64,000 nucleotides of DNA from Apostichopus japonicus. Lineage: Eukaryota; Echinodermata; Holothuroidea; Aspidochirotida; Stichopodidae. Below, one piece after another: positions 1 through 37,200 of this stretch (its first letter is position 1; every line of letters starts with the position of its first letter). The stretch spans positions 28,883,111-28,947,110 of the forward strand of contig NC_092576.1 of NCBI RefSeq assembly GCF_037975245.1, written 5' to 3'. Under the pieces are notes generated by a model. That model was not told the origin of the DNA. It saw nothing but the letters and a program-made list of their open reading frames with translations, and did not search any database. Made by a program: the position numbers and the translations under genes.

Positions 1-273
1 ACTGTTCGAAATTACAGACATTTCCTGGAAACTTTATTGCAAGAAAAATTCTGGCTTTTAACATATATTTTCATCGGTGTAATATGAATATACGTATTGC
101 TTTTTTTGTGTGTTCTTACAATTTATGAGCAAATTTGTTGCCTATAAACAAAGTAAATAAAACTATTATAATGAAAATTGTTGACTTTAAATTCGCATTA
201 ACGAAACAGCCAGACAATGGCACTAGTTACACACGCCAGACATTGAAACCTACATACTTTTGTTAATTTACAG

Positions 274-24940
<24,667 letters not shown>

Positions 24941-27250
24941 TTATGAATTGGTGTCATATATATGATGTCCGCTCTAAAAGCGATATGATTTTTTCATATA
25001 TTCGAAATATTGACCTGACGAAGGAGTTTGTGATTTTTATTGTAAGTCAAGATAAGTTATAGGATCGGAAGTTTATGAGCTATTTTTAAATAGTTTACTG
25101 TGTATATTTTTTAAGACTCTTTCTCACAGCCCATTTTATTAAATATAATGACAAATGATATTATGTGAGTACTTTAAATATTTTCTTTTAACACTTCATT
25201 TGGAATATTGACCTGATTAAGGAGTTTGTGATTTTTATCGTAAGTAAACATATCTTACAGAATCTGAACCCTATGAGCTATTTTAAACAGTTAACTGTGT
25301 ATATTTTTAATTCAACCCACATTATTTTATAGAATAATAAGAGACATTATGAAAGCACTTTAAGTATTTTTTTCTAAAAACACTTCATTGTCATGAGCAA
25401 AGAATTTACGCCCTTTGCCTTAGTTGACCATCAGTCACACGCATATTGTAAATACACATCTTATCAGTTTAACAATAACGAAGGCATAAGTCCATGTAGT
25501 CACTGAAATCAGAGAGACGTGAGTTAGATGACGAGGTCATATATACATTGTTACTGAAATCAACTACTTGCGTCACTCGAGTTAACTTCTTAGCTCCCAG
25601 AATTCGGCAATCATTGCGCTGAATTAACACGGAACCTAATGACCACACATTTCATTGTTTCATGGATAAACCACGCGGCGGAAAGTTTGAAACGTAGCCT
25701 ACTAAAATAGTTAACAGTTCTGATCAACTTGTCTTGTTTCTTTGACAGTAGTTACTACTTGTTTATGTCGTCACTGGGGTCCCATTGTCGTCACTTTTTC
25801 TTCCTGGTTTGAAACTTATTGTACTCATTTTTTTCTCCATTTGTGAAAAAGCAGAATGCTGTTCATGAAATAGCTTTTATTGTATATAATCGCTTCATAT
25901 CAATGAATGACATAAGGAATATAAGGCAAAATGGTCTCAGAATTGTGTGTTCTGGAAAATCAACGTATGCTGTTGGTTCATCATCTGAATAGCTTGGCTG
26001 TAAAGAATGTTTAACGAACAACTTATGTAGGACTTGCTTTGTTGAGAAATGTCAATGAACAACTATCGCTACTTCATGGTATGTTTCATTTGCATGTAGT
26101 TTCGTGGTCAGCTATTGTATTGTAAAAATTAGGTATTACGTAATAATACTTCAAAATCACTTCATATCCTAATGATGATGGAAAAAAATACAGGCCTGCT
26201 CTGACTTGCAATACAGTATAACATCCGTTAACAACATGACAATTGTCACTGTCTTCATGTTTAACTTGTAATACTATATAGTGATTTTTATGTTTAGCTT
26301 ATGTATATAATAAAAACAGTTAAAGTTTGTTTTCCTCGTTGTAAGGAATCGTATAGTAGAGAGATAATTTAGTGTTTTTGAATTATTCTGCTTAAACTAT
26401 AAACTATTGAATTCATCACTACTATACAAAGTTTTCTATAATCTATTTTGTCTTATCGTACATACAAACAATAGTATTTACTCACGAACTTGTGATTTCC
26501 GACACCCTCTTAACTCTTATTCAGACTTATGCAAATTTTCTTTGTGTAATATACTTTTATGTCGCTGTTGTTTGGTGACATCGTAGTAGATTATCTTTGT
26601 ATAACTTGAAACATTGATGATGAGAGTGTTTCAATTCTGTCTTGCAATTCAGTAATGACGGAAAACGACTTGCGTTAAAGTATATATGAGCCTATAATCG
26701 AGTCGGCTAATGGGTGCACGTTATTGCGCAAGAATCTATTACTGTCTGTAATACTACATACTCTTTAACCTCAACGACTGCTTAAACGAAGAATGACAGG
26801 AATAATGAATCAATTTTAGACGGCATTAATTCTACCGTAGACTTCCCCTGTCGCTTAACACGAAATATGAATACAAAGCTCAAAAATAACTTATATACGA
26901 TACCTCATCAAGGAACACAATCTGGTGTCACACTTTACATGAAAACAAATCATCATCTCATATCTTATTCGTTCTCTTGTATCTGTTTGCTAGACGTTTC
27001 ACGTCGATTGATTCTCAAATTTGCACTTTTGCAGCATAGGACCTCTGTTCGAGGGTGGCGGATAACATAGAAAAGCTCTGTTAGAACAAAAACAAATTAC
27101 CTTAGCTACTTTACCATTACGCTCTTCCACTGAAGAACATCATTGCTTTTTTAATTCATATACGGAAGTCGAAAATGAAAGCTCATGCACTAATATTGTA
27201 CTGTACTACTTGAGCTGCTAGATATTCAGACCTACGTTGACTGAAGTTCA
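24941..27250. other. Intergenic region, left arm of the inverted duplication
   Basis: This is presumed 3' UTR and downstream DNA of gene A, with no coding region seen. It aligns inverted with 42750-45737. An approximate tandem duplication of about 190 bp lies at 25003-25390 (see separate entry). The conserved 18-mer AGAGCAGGCCTGTATTTT-type block near 26190 pairs with the right arm near 44460. Confidence 0.6.
25003..25390. repeat. Tandem duplication, about 190-bp unit, left arm only
   Basis: Two successive units begin with ATATTGACCTGA and AAGGAGTTTGTGATTTTTAT and continue in parallel through TATGAGCTATTTT and ACTGTGTATATTTTT to AACACTTCATT. The right arm has a single, shortened version near 45530-45660. 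The duplication is therefore either a left-arm gain or a right-arm loss. Confidence 0.75.
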
Positions 27251-27321
27251 TTTTTGCTAGTTTTTCGGGGAATGGTTGCTTGAAAAGTTCATCGGACCAG
27301 CAATCGAACAGAATACTTCCT
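27251..27321 (-). pseudogene. Orphan relic of gene K exon 16 (kinase C-lobe)
   Basis: On the minus strand this matches exon 41574-41655 of gene K: it reads GSILFDCWSDELFKQPFPEK against the intact GSILFDCWSDELCKRPFPEE. Homology stops a few bases before the acceptor (about 27330), where the spacer begins. On the other side it breaks at 27250, where the sequence jumps to the equivalent of about 42749 on the right arm, so about 1.1 kb including the last coding exon is missing. With no promoter and no other exons it cannot make a kinase protein. Confidence 0.85.
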
Positions 27322-27330
27322 CTTAGATCG

Positions 27331-30300
27331 AAATTGACATTAAAAAAGAGAGAATACTTTTAACTCACTATGATTACATGCTTATAGTTAAATGAAAAAA
27401 GTGATAAGTTCAATTGCATAGAATGAGAATGGTAAAGATTGATATGAAAACAATGTAACTTTGTTTGAAGGCTAGAAAGATATTCATGTAACCACATGAT
27501 CTACAATGAAACATTGACAAACCAAGTAAAGAAATGCAATATTAATATTGTCTCAAAAACGCGTATCAAACATGAATATAAAGACGACACGACAATCCAT
27601 CACAAAAATGGAAATGAAATCATTGAGGCAGAATGATCCTTAAAAAAATCCAGCACCACACTGTTCTCTTTCAATTTATTACTGAAATTATCATATGTTG
27701 TGTCCTCTGGCTGAAATGGACTGGAACCTTTTGATATAGAAAATGAATGAATCAATTGAAATTAGCTATAGGTTTTCCTTTTAAGCATACTTCTATATTA
27801 TTGTTTGCCTATAAACGTTAATCACCAATTTTCACAAGGTGATATCGATCTTACATCTACATGCCAGAACTTGGCGTTGTATTTGCGTGCTACATATCAC
27901 TTCTTCCACCTTAACCTTGGCCAAGAAACAACTGCAATCGAGCGCAAGTCACTGGCTCGGACGTATTCGTTTTTGTCTAAAGATTCTGGAACAAAGTCAT
28001 TTAGTGATACCAGCTTCTGTAGAACTGCATGGAATGGCAATCAAAAATTCTAGTTAAAAGTGATCGAGTGAAATGCTAATATGCTTGAGCAAGTGGAGCC
28101 AAAAAAAGGACCGAAAAAAGGATGGACGAGATTGACAAACTGTGTACTAATTGGTAAGAAACTACCTTAAATTTGCCTCTTACGCACGTGCACTTCATCC
28201 GATTTTTACAGAACCTGAAAAGAAATCTTCATGTTTTGACAATTTTTTACCAAGTGTGTAAAACTGTCATTTTCAGATATTTATCGTTTCGTTAGTAAGT
28301 ATCGGGTTTTCTTTGAGACAAACAAATGCGTCTACAGCTCATTAAACCCGTTCAAATTGAATCAATGCAATGCACTTATTTGTGCGTAAATCATTAATTT
28401 GACCGTATACCTTAAATGATATACGTCAGTACAAACATGTTGCCAAGGTATTACAACAACAACACTGGATAAAAAGGAAACCCTTAGTTATAACTACTAA
28501 TAAATCACAATTTACCGAATGGTTATTTAACGTTACACTAAGTGAAAGGAAAATTTTACAGATTCCATTTTCATAAAATTAAATTGTTTTACTGTCACTC
28601 TACATGCAAACAATAATTACGAAACGACTTGCTTGAAGAGAAAAGTGAAACTGAACGTAAAAGCTACAAAAAGGGGGAAAAATATATATTATGAGCGTTT
28701 TGTATTCTTAAAATACGATTTAAGCAACATTTTTACAGATATTAATGTCCGGGAGAATATAATTTTACCCCACTAATATATTCAGTCACACCCCCTACCG
28801 TACCGATATCTCCCCTGCACTTAAATAAATCTAGGCCAGTGCTAGTCAGTTTAGTTCTCTATATTATCTTCTATTTTTTTGGCAGAAGAAGCTGTTGAGA
28901 CAGGTGTAAACAATATATTACATTGAGTGTTTCCCAGTAGTCTGCTGTTGTTTATATAAAGTTTCAATTAACTTTGAAACGTTATATAATGTTCAAATGA
29001 TTGGAATTGATTGGGACTACAGTAAGAAGTGATGATATTTACAGTTCTTACTGTTGTCCTAATAGCAGATGCTAACAATATATAGCCATTTATCTTGATA
29101 ATTAGGGCCACTCAACATGGTATGCATTCATAGGAAACACTTAAAACAACTCCTTCACAACAAGTCTATGTTAACAATAGTAAAGTGCTTAATCCCAAAT
29201 TTACCACTTTGAAAATATTTCTCTTCTACTTCCCCAGATTACCTCTGGGATACTATTTTTTACTTATAAAACTAACCAATTTTGTCATTTATTTGGTCCA
29301 AAATCATTAATTAGTAGCGATTTTCAGAAATAATTGATATTATTAAGTTAATAATATATATTTTACTTTCCCAGTTGCTTTCCCACTTGTGACATCATAT
29401 GCCGCTTTAATGCACTTTGTTCTCAAATGAATCATTTTACTGAACAATCCAGAGGAGATGAAAACTAAACTCTTAGTTCTATCTATCCATCCATCCTTCC
29501 ATCCATCCATCCATCCATCCATCCATCCATCCATCCATCCATCCATCCATCCATCCATCCATCCATCCATCCATCCATCCATCCATCCATCCATCCATCC
29601 ATCCATCCATCCATCCATCCATCCATCCATCTATCTACATCTATCTATCTACATCTATCTATCTAAATCTACATATATTACAGGATATGAACAAGCCACT
29701 GCTAAAACATGCATTCTGCGCTGATGTGAGGGTTAGGCTGCAGGTTCAAATTTGCCATAATTTTCCTTGCCTTGTCTTGGTACTATCGTCTAGATGTACT
29801 TGAGTTAAAACCCATCCGGTTAAGAAGTTCTAACTTTTAGGTAATAATATAAGTTACTTTACGTTTTTAAAGTACTAGGTTATATGTGGGCGAAGTTTAT
29901 ATTGATTGGCGATTAACTTATCCTACTAATCAACAAAATGAATAAAAAGTCTCTAGCATTATCAAGCTGCATAAAGGAGACTCGTCGTACAATATAATGT
30001 TTCTATTAACTAAGTCAATAAAAACGTTTGTCTCAGACAGTGAACATATCTTTTTTACTTGTCATCTTTGTGATTTTCTTTCATTACTTTTACATAAGTT
30101 TTTTAAGGACAGAATTTAGTTATCGTTAAATAATATCTATGATATCACTGAACAATAAACATTTTCGACACACCCATTGAGACTTAATTCCATGTTCTTT
30201 CAACATCATAACTAAAGAGCACCTCCAATAATACAGGAAATGCCAGAAATCTTCAACAATTTAAACAAAATGAGACTTGGTGGTGATGAATGCTTCTTGG

Positions 30301-32373
30301 TTACTTAAAAAAGTCAAATTTGAACAATGATAATTGGCAACCTATTCAGTAGAACTTCACACCTAATTCGTATAAATTCAACTCTCACATATTAGTTCAG
30401 TGATACCTCGATATTTGGCATCACAATGTACTGTGAATTACAAATATTCAGTAAAAAATTAAACAGATCGATTATTCATAACGATACATTCCTTTATAAG
30501 CTTGTAATTTTATCGTTAAGAAAAAGTCCATTGCAAGATGGCCTTCGTCAATGTCTTGCTGCACTTGTTTTTCAAATGTGCTAAAGAGCATTTTGCACTA
30601 ACGCGGATGCTTGCAGTTGGAAGCCAAATAAAGGCAGAGAAAATGGAATAAATGAAACTGAATTCTTACTTTGTGAAGTTCAGCATTGTGCAGCAAGTGC
30701 AGCATGTCAAATAATCCTTCCGTACGTCCGACTCACCCACTAAGAAATTCCGACCCCTGAAGTCTGAGAAGAAGAAAGGGGGAACATAAGAATTATGTAA
30801 ACAGGATACACTAATCTTTGCAGACAATAAAAAATAGTGTGTTGCTGTCAATAAAATTGCTATAAGGTGGGTGTCAATCCGTAACTGTTAATTATTAACA
30901 CATAACACTATGTATCAAATAGCATGCTTATAATTGCATTGAAAGTATTATAAATAACAACAGGATTATTTTCATTGTGAGTGCCTTCAGACATTATAAG
31001 AAACCAAATGTAAACATTTTTTGACGGATTTCAATTTATTTTCTTAACTATCCATTACTTGCTTGCTTAGACTTTATTTCGAAAAACCTTAGAAAACCGC
31101 TTTGAATTAAAGCCAAGTTTCCTTTCAGAAAGGCAATTAGACAATTAAATCAAATAATACAAGTAGATGTCTCAAGTAGAACTATTTTTACATGAAGGGA
31201 ATTTCAATAACTCTATCTCTAAAACCGATGCGTTGGGTACCTGTATACTTGTATTGCTTCCAAAGATCTTGTTGCTTACGGACTGTTTACACTGATAAAT
31301 AACATTAACAGACATAGCGTCGTGACCATGATATCATTTTCTACTCTCAAAATGTAGCTTAAGCTATAACAATACATCCGTTGTTTTTTCTATCAATCAC
31401 TTGCTACAGTTATTTTTTTATGCATTTATGACGCAATGGAATTTTAAGTAAGCCAAAATTCCTTACGTTGAATATTAAGAGATGATTTATGTTTTATCAC
31501 AGTGACCCCGTACTCTTTACACTTGATGTTTTAGTTTCTGTAACAATGTTTTAAAATGAGCCAAGCGTTTCGTAAGATCTAGGAGATAATAAATATAATA
31601 AGAAAAGAAATCTGTACAAGAGTTTTATGCGGCTACAATTACAATTTTGACTTTTTATACATGCAAATTGCCATTGTGTTTATATACTAAGCAGAATCTT
31701 ACTTCGTCGAATCTCTGAGAAACTTTGTTGAAGATTTTCCTGATCAGACTCCGTCGTTCCCTGTGAAATCAAATTCTGATGTATGGCAATACTGCTTACT
31801 AAAGACACAGGAGGCAGGGATCATGTATTCAATCATTTCTTGTGCTAGCTGAAACATTAACGATCAACTAGTAAATAAGTATCGGTGCTATAGTTAATGA
31901 TTTTCCATCTGTTTTCTTTTCAACTTAGATTACTTCCTTATTGCCTCTAGTAGGGTTTAAATGATAACATAATACTAGTTTTATATATCTGGTTTTCAGT
32001 GTTTTATGTTCTGTCTCAGAATCTTAACCTCCTTTGTGACTTTCTATGAAATATTAACGATTGTTTTCTGTATCGTGTCGTAAACGTGTACGAACATTCC
32101 ATTGTTTTTTATGCAAAAACGTGGTGATATTTAAAACATTTCTTTCTAACATCATCATTGGTAATAAAAGTGTTACATGGTTTGCCATAGATCATTAAAT
32201 CTATCAGTAGTTCATGCTACTTAAGTTTAAATCTGTTAAACTTTTCAGGAACAGAAAATAAAAGTAAATGCACATCACATTGCTTTATGTATTTCAAGAA
32301 GCAGTAGCAGTTAGCGCACGACTGCTTAGTCTTTGTTTTATTTCTTCTTACTTCTCCTCAATCGATTTCAATT
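27331..32373. other. Intergenic spacer upstream of gene K
   Basis: This is unique, AT-rich DNA not shared with the right arm. It contains the (ATCC)n array and a block at about 27800-28140 with two overlapping frames of unclear origin, possibly a decayed repeat. I see no exon with convincing similarity to any family. The promoter of gene K should lie near its right end, but I could not define one. Confidence 0.5.
29482..29668. repeat. (ATCC)n microsatellite with (ATCT)n edge
   Basis: About 36 uninterrupted ATCC units run from 29482 to about 29631, followed by ATCT-rich repeats to 29668. Ser-Ile-His-Pro and Met-Asp-Gly-Trp open frames across it are artefacts. Confidence 0.97.
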
Positions 32374-34248
32374 ATGATTGGTAGCAAAATGTATTTGTTT
32401 GTTCTTACATGTTTTTCAACAATTGCGCTTGATGTTGGATTGGTGAGTTCACTAAACAGTAGTTTAATCCTCAAGCTAGTCAACCACGGGGACTCGGTTA
32501 CTTTAAATTGTTACCTTGGAGACAATATAGGCAACAACTGGATTTACAACAACGCTGCGATAATTCCTACGAAGAGCTACAAACTTTTGAGAAACAACTC
32601 TCTGGAAATAAAAAATGTCGACTACATCCACCAAGGAATTTACGAATGCTTAGACCATACAAGGTCAGTTATTGTTGATTATTACCTACAGATAGAAGGT
32701 GATTGTTGGGATCGTTCCACATCGGTTGTAGGTGAAAACGGTGAGTACCTTACTATCACTATTGTGTGTAATGCTTTGACCTATTCATATGGCACCAAGG
32801 GTAATATGTTGTTCGACAGTTCAAATTATCAGTTCAAATATAGCTTACCAACATGCGTACTTCACAATCTGATCTGGCTAGTCACAACGACCTGACTCTG
32901 ATCGTAAAAGTAAGACAGTTGATGATACCACTGTGATTTGATTTCTTTTAGTTTAGTTTGTCTTTATTGGTTAACGGAATAGTTTAGTTTAGTCAGGACA
33001 CTCAAGTCCCTATCAAGGACCCTATAGGAGGGAAAAAATGTGCGGTGCTGAAAGATGACTCAAGGCTTTCATTAAGGGAAATTCATTTATCCTAACACCG
33101 GCTTCCTCATTAGTTTTCGGTTTCGTTGTTCATTAATTCGTGGTCTTTACTTTGCTGGCTGAATTTATATCTGTGTTAAGGGAATTAGTAGACCATGCGT
33201 TGGCCATGCTAGTGATATTAAAGTACTTTAACAGAATGTTAACCAATAAATGCCTTGTATAATATACAACCCATTGCTAACTGAATGGTAAAGTTAAGGT
33301 TGCTATTAAAACCACAAACTATGATGCCCACTTCTAACATTATGCATTTATGCTTACATCTATTCTGACGCAAGTATCCATGATATTCTCTTCTTTCTGT
33401 ACATTCTCTTTGGCAATTTTGATGACCTTTTGCCCCCGTGATATAGTATTGTGTGGAACGCCAAAACGGACATTATTCAATAACTTTTTATGCAGCATAA
33501 TGATCAATACTTGAATTTTTATTGGGCAGTCTGTCAGCTGTCACAGAAAGTTCGCCATTTAGGACCAAAATCATATTGTCTTTATTATGCAGTTTATACT
33601 GCCGCAAAATGACTTTTCGTCATCATGAATTTGTAGTTATTATACGCGCAATATTTACAGTCACATAATGACCAAGAAAAAAAATAATTATGCGGCAATG
33701 TTATAGTCAAACAAGGACTTACGTAAATTTTACTCATAATGCGACAGTCTATACTGCAGCAAGCATAATGACTTCCGTTAACATACTCGTTATTCGGTAA
33801 CATTTAATGCAGCAGAGTGACTAAAGCACTCGCCCAAACGGACATTACTTTATGCATTTTCCAGCAACCGTTAGGAAGGAAGATTGATGTCAAATGTCTT
33901 CTTTGTAATATTTTCGAACTATTTCAGACATAAATATATCTGTTATTGGTGAAGTACCATCGGCTGATTTAATTGTTACGAAAGGTACCCAGTTAGCCTT
34001 ACGATGTCAAACACAATCAGACGCCCCCATAGTGGAGATGTGGTGGTTACTTAATGACGAAAGGATAAGTGTCCCGATGGAAACTTGTGGTAATCTGTTC
34101 AACTACACGTTGGGTTCTACTGCATCGTTTGCCTCCGTGACGTTGTTGAACATAACAGTCGACAGCGATGCTGGTTCCGTTGTTTGTGTTAGAAGGGTGC
34201 ATGGTTCATCGACTGAAGGACAAGCCGAATTGAAGTACTTCTCACATG
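32374..34248 (+). CDS. Gene K exons 1-2: signal peptide and two Ig domains
   Basis: Exon 32374-32698 encodes a signal peptide (MYLFVLTCFSTIALDVG) and an Ig domain with VTLNCYL, the tryptophan of NNWIYN and GIYECLD as the Cys-Trp-Cys core. Exon 33930-34248 encodes a second Ig domain with LALRCQT, EMWWLL and GSVVCVRR. N-glycosylation sites are frequent (for example NSS, NNS, NYT, NIT). The domains sit outside the cell and would bind the ligand, which is unknown. Confidence 0.85.
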
Positions 34249-37200
34249 GTTAGCCTAAGTCAGTCACTATGCACTTAAGATATTATATTGAATGAGGTCT
34301 TCAGTCACTGCAGTAAGAAACAAAAACAGGGTGTCTGGTAGAGCACAATATAATAGATGATGTATGTCACAACTCTCCATCGTAACGTCCATGGGTAATT
34401 TATGTAACTTAATCTGCCAATACTTTCTTTGTATTTTCATTTTCACTTTTGCTGGTAGGTTTTTATAAGATCCTTAACTTTGATCGTAACAAGGATACTT
34501 AAATTCATTATATATATATATCGAACTTTTCCCCAGAGTTTAATGTGGAGAGCAGTAACAAACTCTTGAAAGGCTTGACTGCAGTTATTGCTGGGGTATT
34601 ACTTTTAATGTCAATATTGGCTGTTTACTTCCTGAGAAAGGGTAAGTGATTAGTACTTGTTAAGACATGTGACTTACTCAAACTGTTTAAAACAGCTTTT
34701 TTGCACAACTGTAGCTTTAGTTAATGATGTAGCCAGCTTCATAAGCATAAGTAAAGTGCCGAGTTATGTTATGTTAACTTTGATAACTTCCGTTGTTGAT
34801 TTATGTTTAGAGAACTTTTGAATAACGCTATCATTTTTGTCCCTCTCGGGTGTTCACTTAATTAGTTTCGATTAATTACTGAAGCTTGTTTTCATTTTTG
34901 ATTGAATTGATTTATAAATGTTTTCTTTGACCGATGCACAGGAGTCACCGGTTCCTATGCCACAAGGTAAATTCTACTTGATTTTGTTACACACATTAAC
35001 ACGTTTTAAAAATATCTTTTCTTTTACATGTTAGTTTTTTTTTTTTTTTAAACAACTGCATATGAAATGTTTCGCGAAAAATACTTCCCTGTAGAACATT
35101 TCCTTGTAGTGCAAAGCAAATAAAACACACGGAAGATAATTAGTTTAATCCATGCCAGATCTGCTTTTGAGACTGAGTTCCGCATTCTTGGCGGATTTCA
35201 AATTACGTTTTGGTTCAGACTAACAAGAGTTATTGTCGTATATCCAAACCTCTGTACGTTTGGTAACTTTCTTGACTGAAACGCGAAATTGTTTGGCATA
35301 GCGGACGTAGTTTTAGTTACATTGGCGATCTTTTCTAACTTCATTGTCCTTTTTCTACGTGACATATCGGTTTCGGTGTGCAGTTGACGTAAACAAATAT
35401 TGTTATTGCTTGATGACCAATATTCATTTTCAGCAATATTGAGACATCGGCAGACGGATCAGCGAATTTGACTGTTGTGAGACAGATGAAAAGAATACAT
35501 ACAGGCAAGTCAAGCTTTGAACAAAGTCTCAGATGAACTACGCATTACATAAAAAAAAAACTTCCTCATATACACATTTCAGCAAGCTGCGGATGAATCG
35601 AGATTTGCTTTATTAACAAAACAAACTGTAATACCGTCCTTCTTTCTAATTTGTCTTCGGGGGGGGGGGGTGTCTGTATCCAGTTTGCACCTCACCACTT
35701 GAAACCGTTATATTGTTCTTCCTTCAAAATTTTTCAGGGGGCGGGGTTGGTATCGGGTTTACATCTCATCACTTTGTAAACAACACATTTCACACTATCA
35801 ATTTAGGTGACATTTTATTTCACCAAAGTGGAAATATATAACATTTATACTAACAACGCTTGCACAAGGCTACACTGAACCGGTATTCACATAAAGATGC
35901 CAGGTTGGCAAATATTGCATTTCTTTAGCTATAACTGTTTGTAAGGGGTGGGGGTTGTTTTAAATAAAAGTATATGCTTGATTTACTTAAAACTTGTTAA
36001 AAGTACTATTTATTGATACCTACCAGTTGTGTCATGCCTGATAAGGTACTTTGTAAAGGAATGATATAACTGTGTCGTAAAATTGTTAGTTCACTGAAGG
36101 TACTGGCTAGATTCAACAGGAACACAATACATCAAAAGTGTTCTCTCTTCAAAAGTGAAATAAAAATACGAGTACATTGTAGAAATATAAAAACCAAAAA
36201 CATTGTACAAATATAAAACCTAAATATGATTCGATACCTTAACTTTTGGGGCAACTTATTGCTTTGTCGATAAAACTATGTAAAGAAAAGTAATTTATTT
36301 CTTATTTTGGAACAGGGAAAAAGGCATCGACACAAAAGACGAACATGTAAGTAACTACGACTTCATTTTGATGATTCGCTCAATCGATATATGTCGATAT
36401 ATTAACAATATTGAGGAAAGACTAATAAGACTGTAAGTAATAAAATCTAGGATCTCTCTCCCAAGAGAAGTAGTAACAGCATTGTTTTCACGTTGTATTT
36501 AAACAGGGAGAAGAAGGCAATGAGAAGAAGTTCAAAAGGTAAATCTCGTATCGAGAGATAAATATAAATGTTGTGGTTAATTTTTTTCCAATGTCATACC
36601 TTATTAATAGCAAATGTTAGTGTCAAAATTTCATTAACAGAGTATGGCTAATGATTAAATGTTATCTCCTCATTATTTTCGTTTCGTCTTTCAACAGACA
36701 AAAAATGTCCAAAGCCGCCAAGGTAGGACCCTGCCTTACGATCGGTTTAAAATGATACTACCTATTGCATCTAGCGCTTCCAATGTAGAATAAACTTAAT
36801 TTAAAGTCCATTGGAAACAGTTGCCAATGTTCCTACCAAAATGTATGCATGATATTTTAGCTAAAAATACATTGTGAGATGATATGTAATGGTGTTCAGC
36901 CTAATGACATTTTATGAAGAAATTATATAATATAAGATGTAAATAGGGTGTAATAACATCGACACTTTGTGTTTTAGAAATAGTTTACACGTTTCAGAGA
37001 CAATATCAGACGACTGTATGATATGATATAGCAGATCAGCGTTGTCAAATTTATTCAAATTGAGTGCTTTATTTTCTTAACCTGGGATGGTCAAATTTCT
37101 TTGTTTAACTTTGAAGCTAAAAAGTAGGTAATTTGTGAATTTGAAGAAAAAAATGTTGCAAATGAAATCAAAAGTTCCTTTATTAATTGTAAAAGTAAGC

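Noticed and set aside
18-78. Possible additional LRR exon at the left edge (ACATTTCCTGG after an AG)
   Set aside because: It has no usable donor at the expected 72-nt distance, the LRR asparagine pattern is absent, and a stop follows. At best it is a decayed exon.
27805-28057. Two overlapping 72-82 codon frames in the spacer
   Set aside because: There is no convincing domain, splice context or signal peptide. They are noted only as possible repeat debris.
29482-29631. Regular short repeats resembling an array
   Set aside because: The units are 4 bp with no spacers. This is a microsatellite, not CRISPR.
29343-29724. Met-Asp-Gly-Trp and Ser-Ile-His-Pro repeat open frames on opposite strands
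   Set aside because: Both come from the (ATCC)n array.
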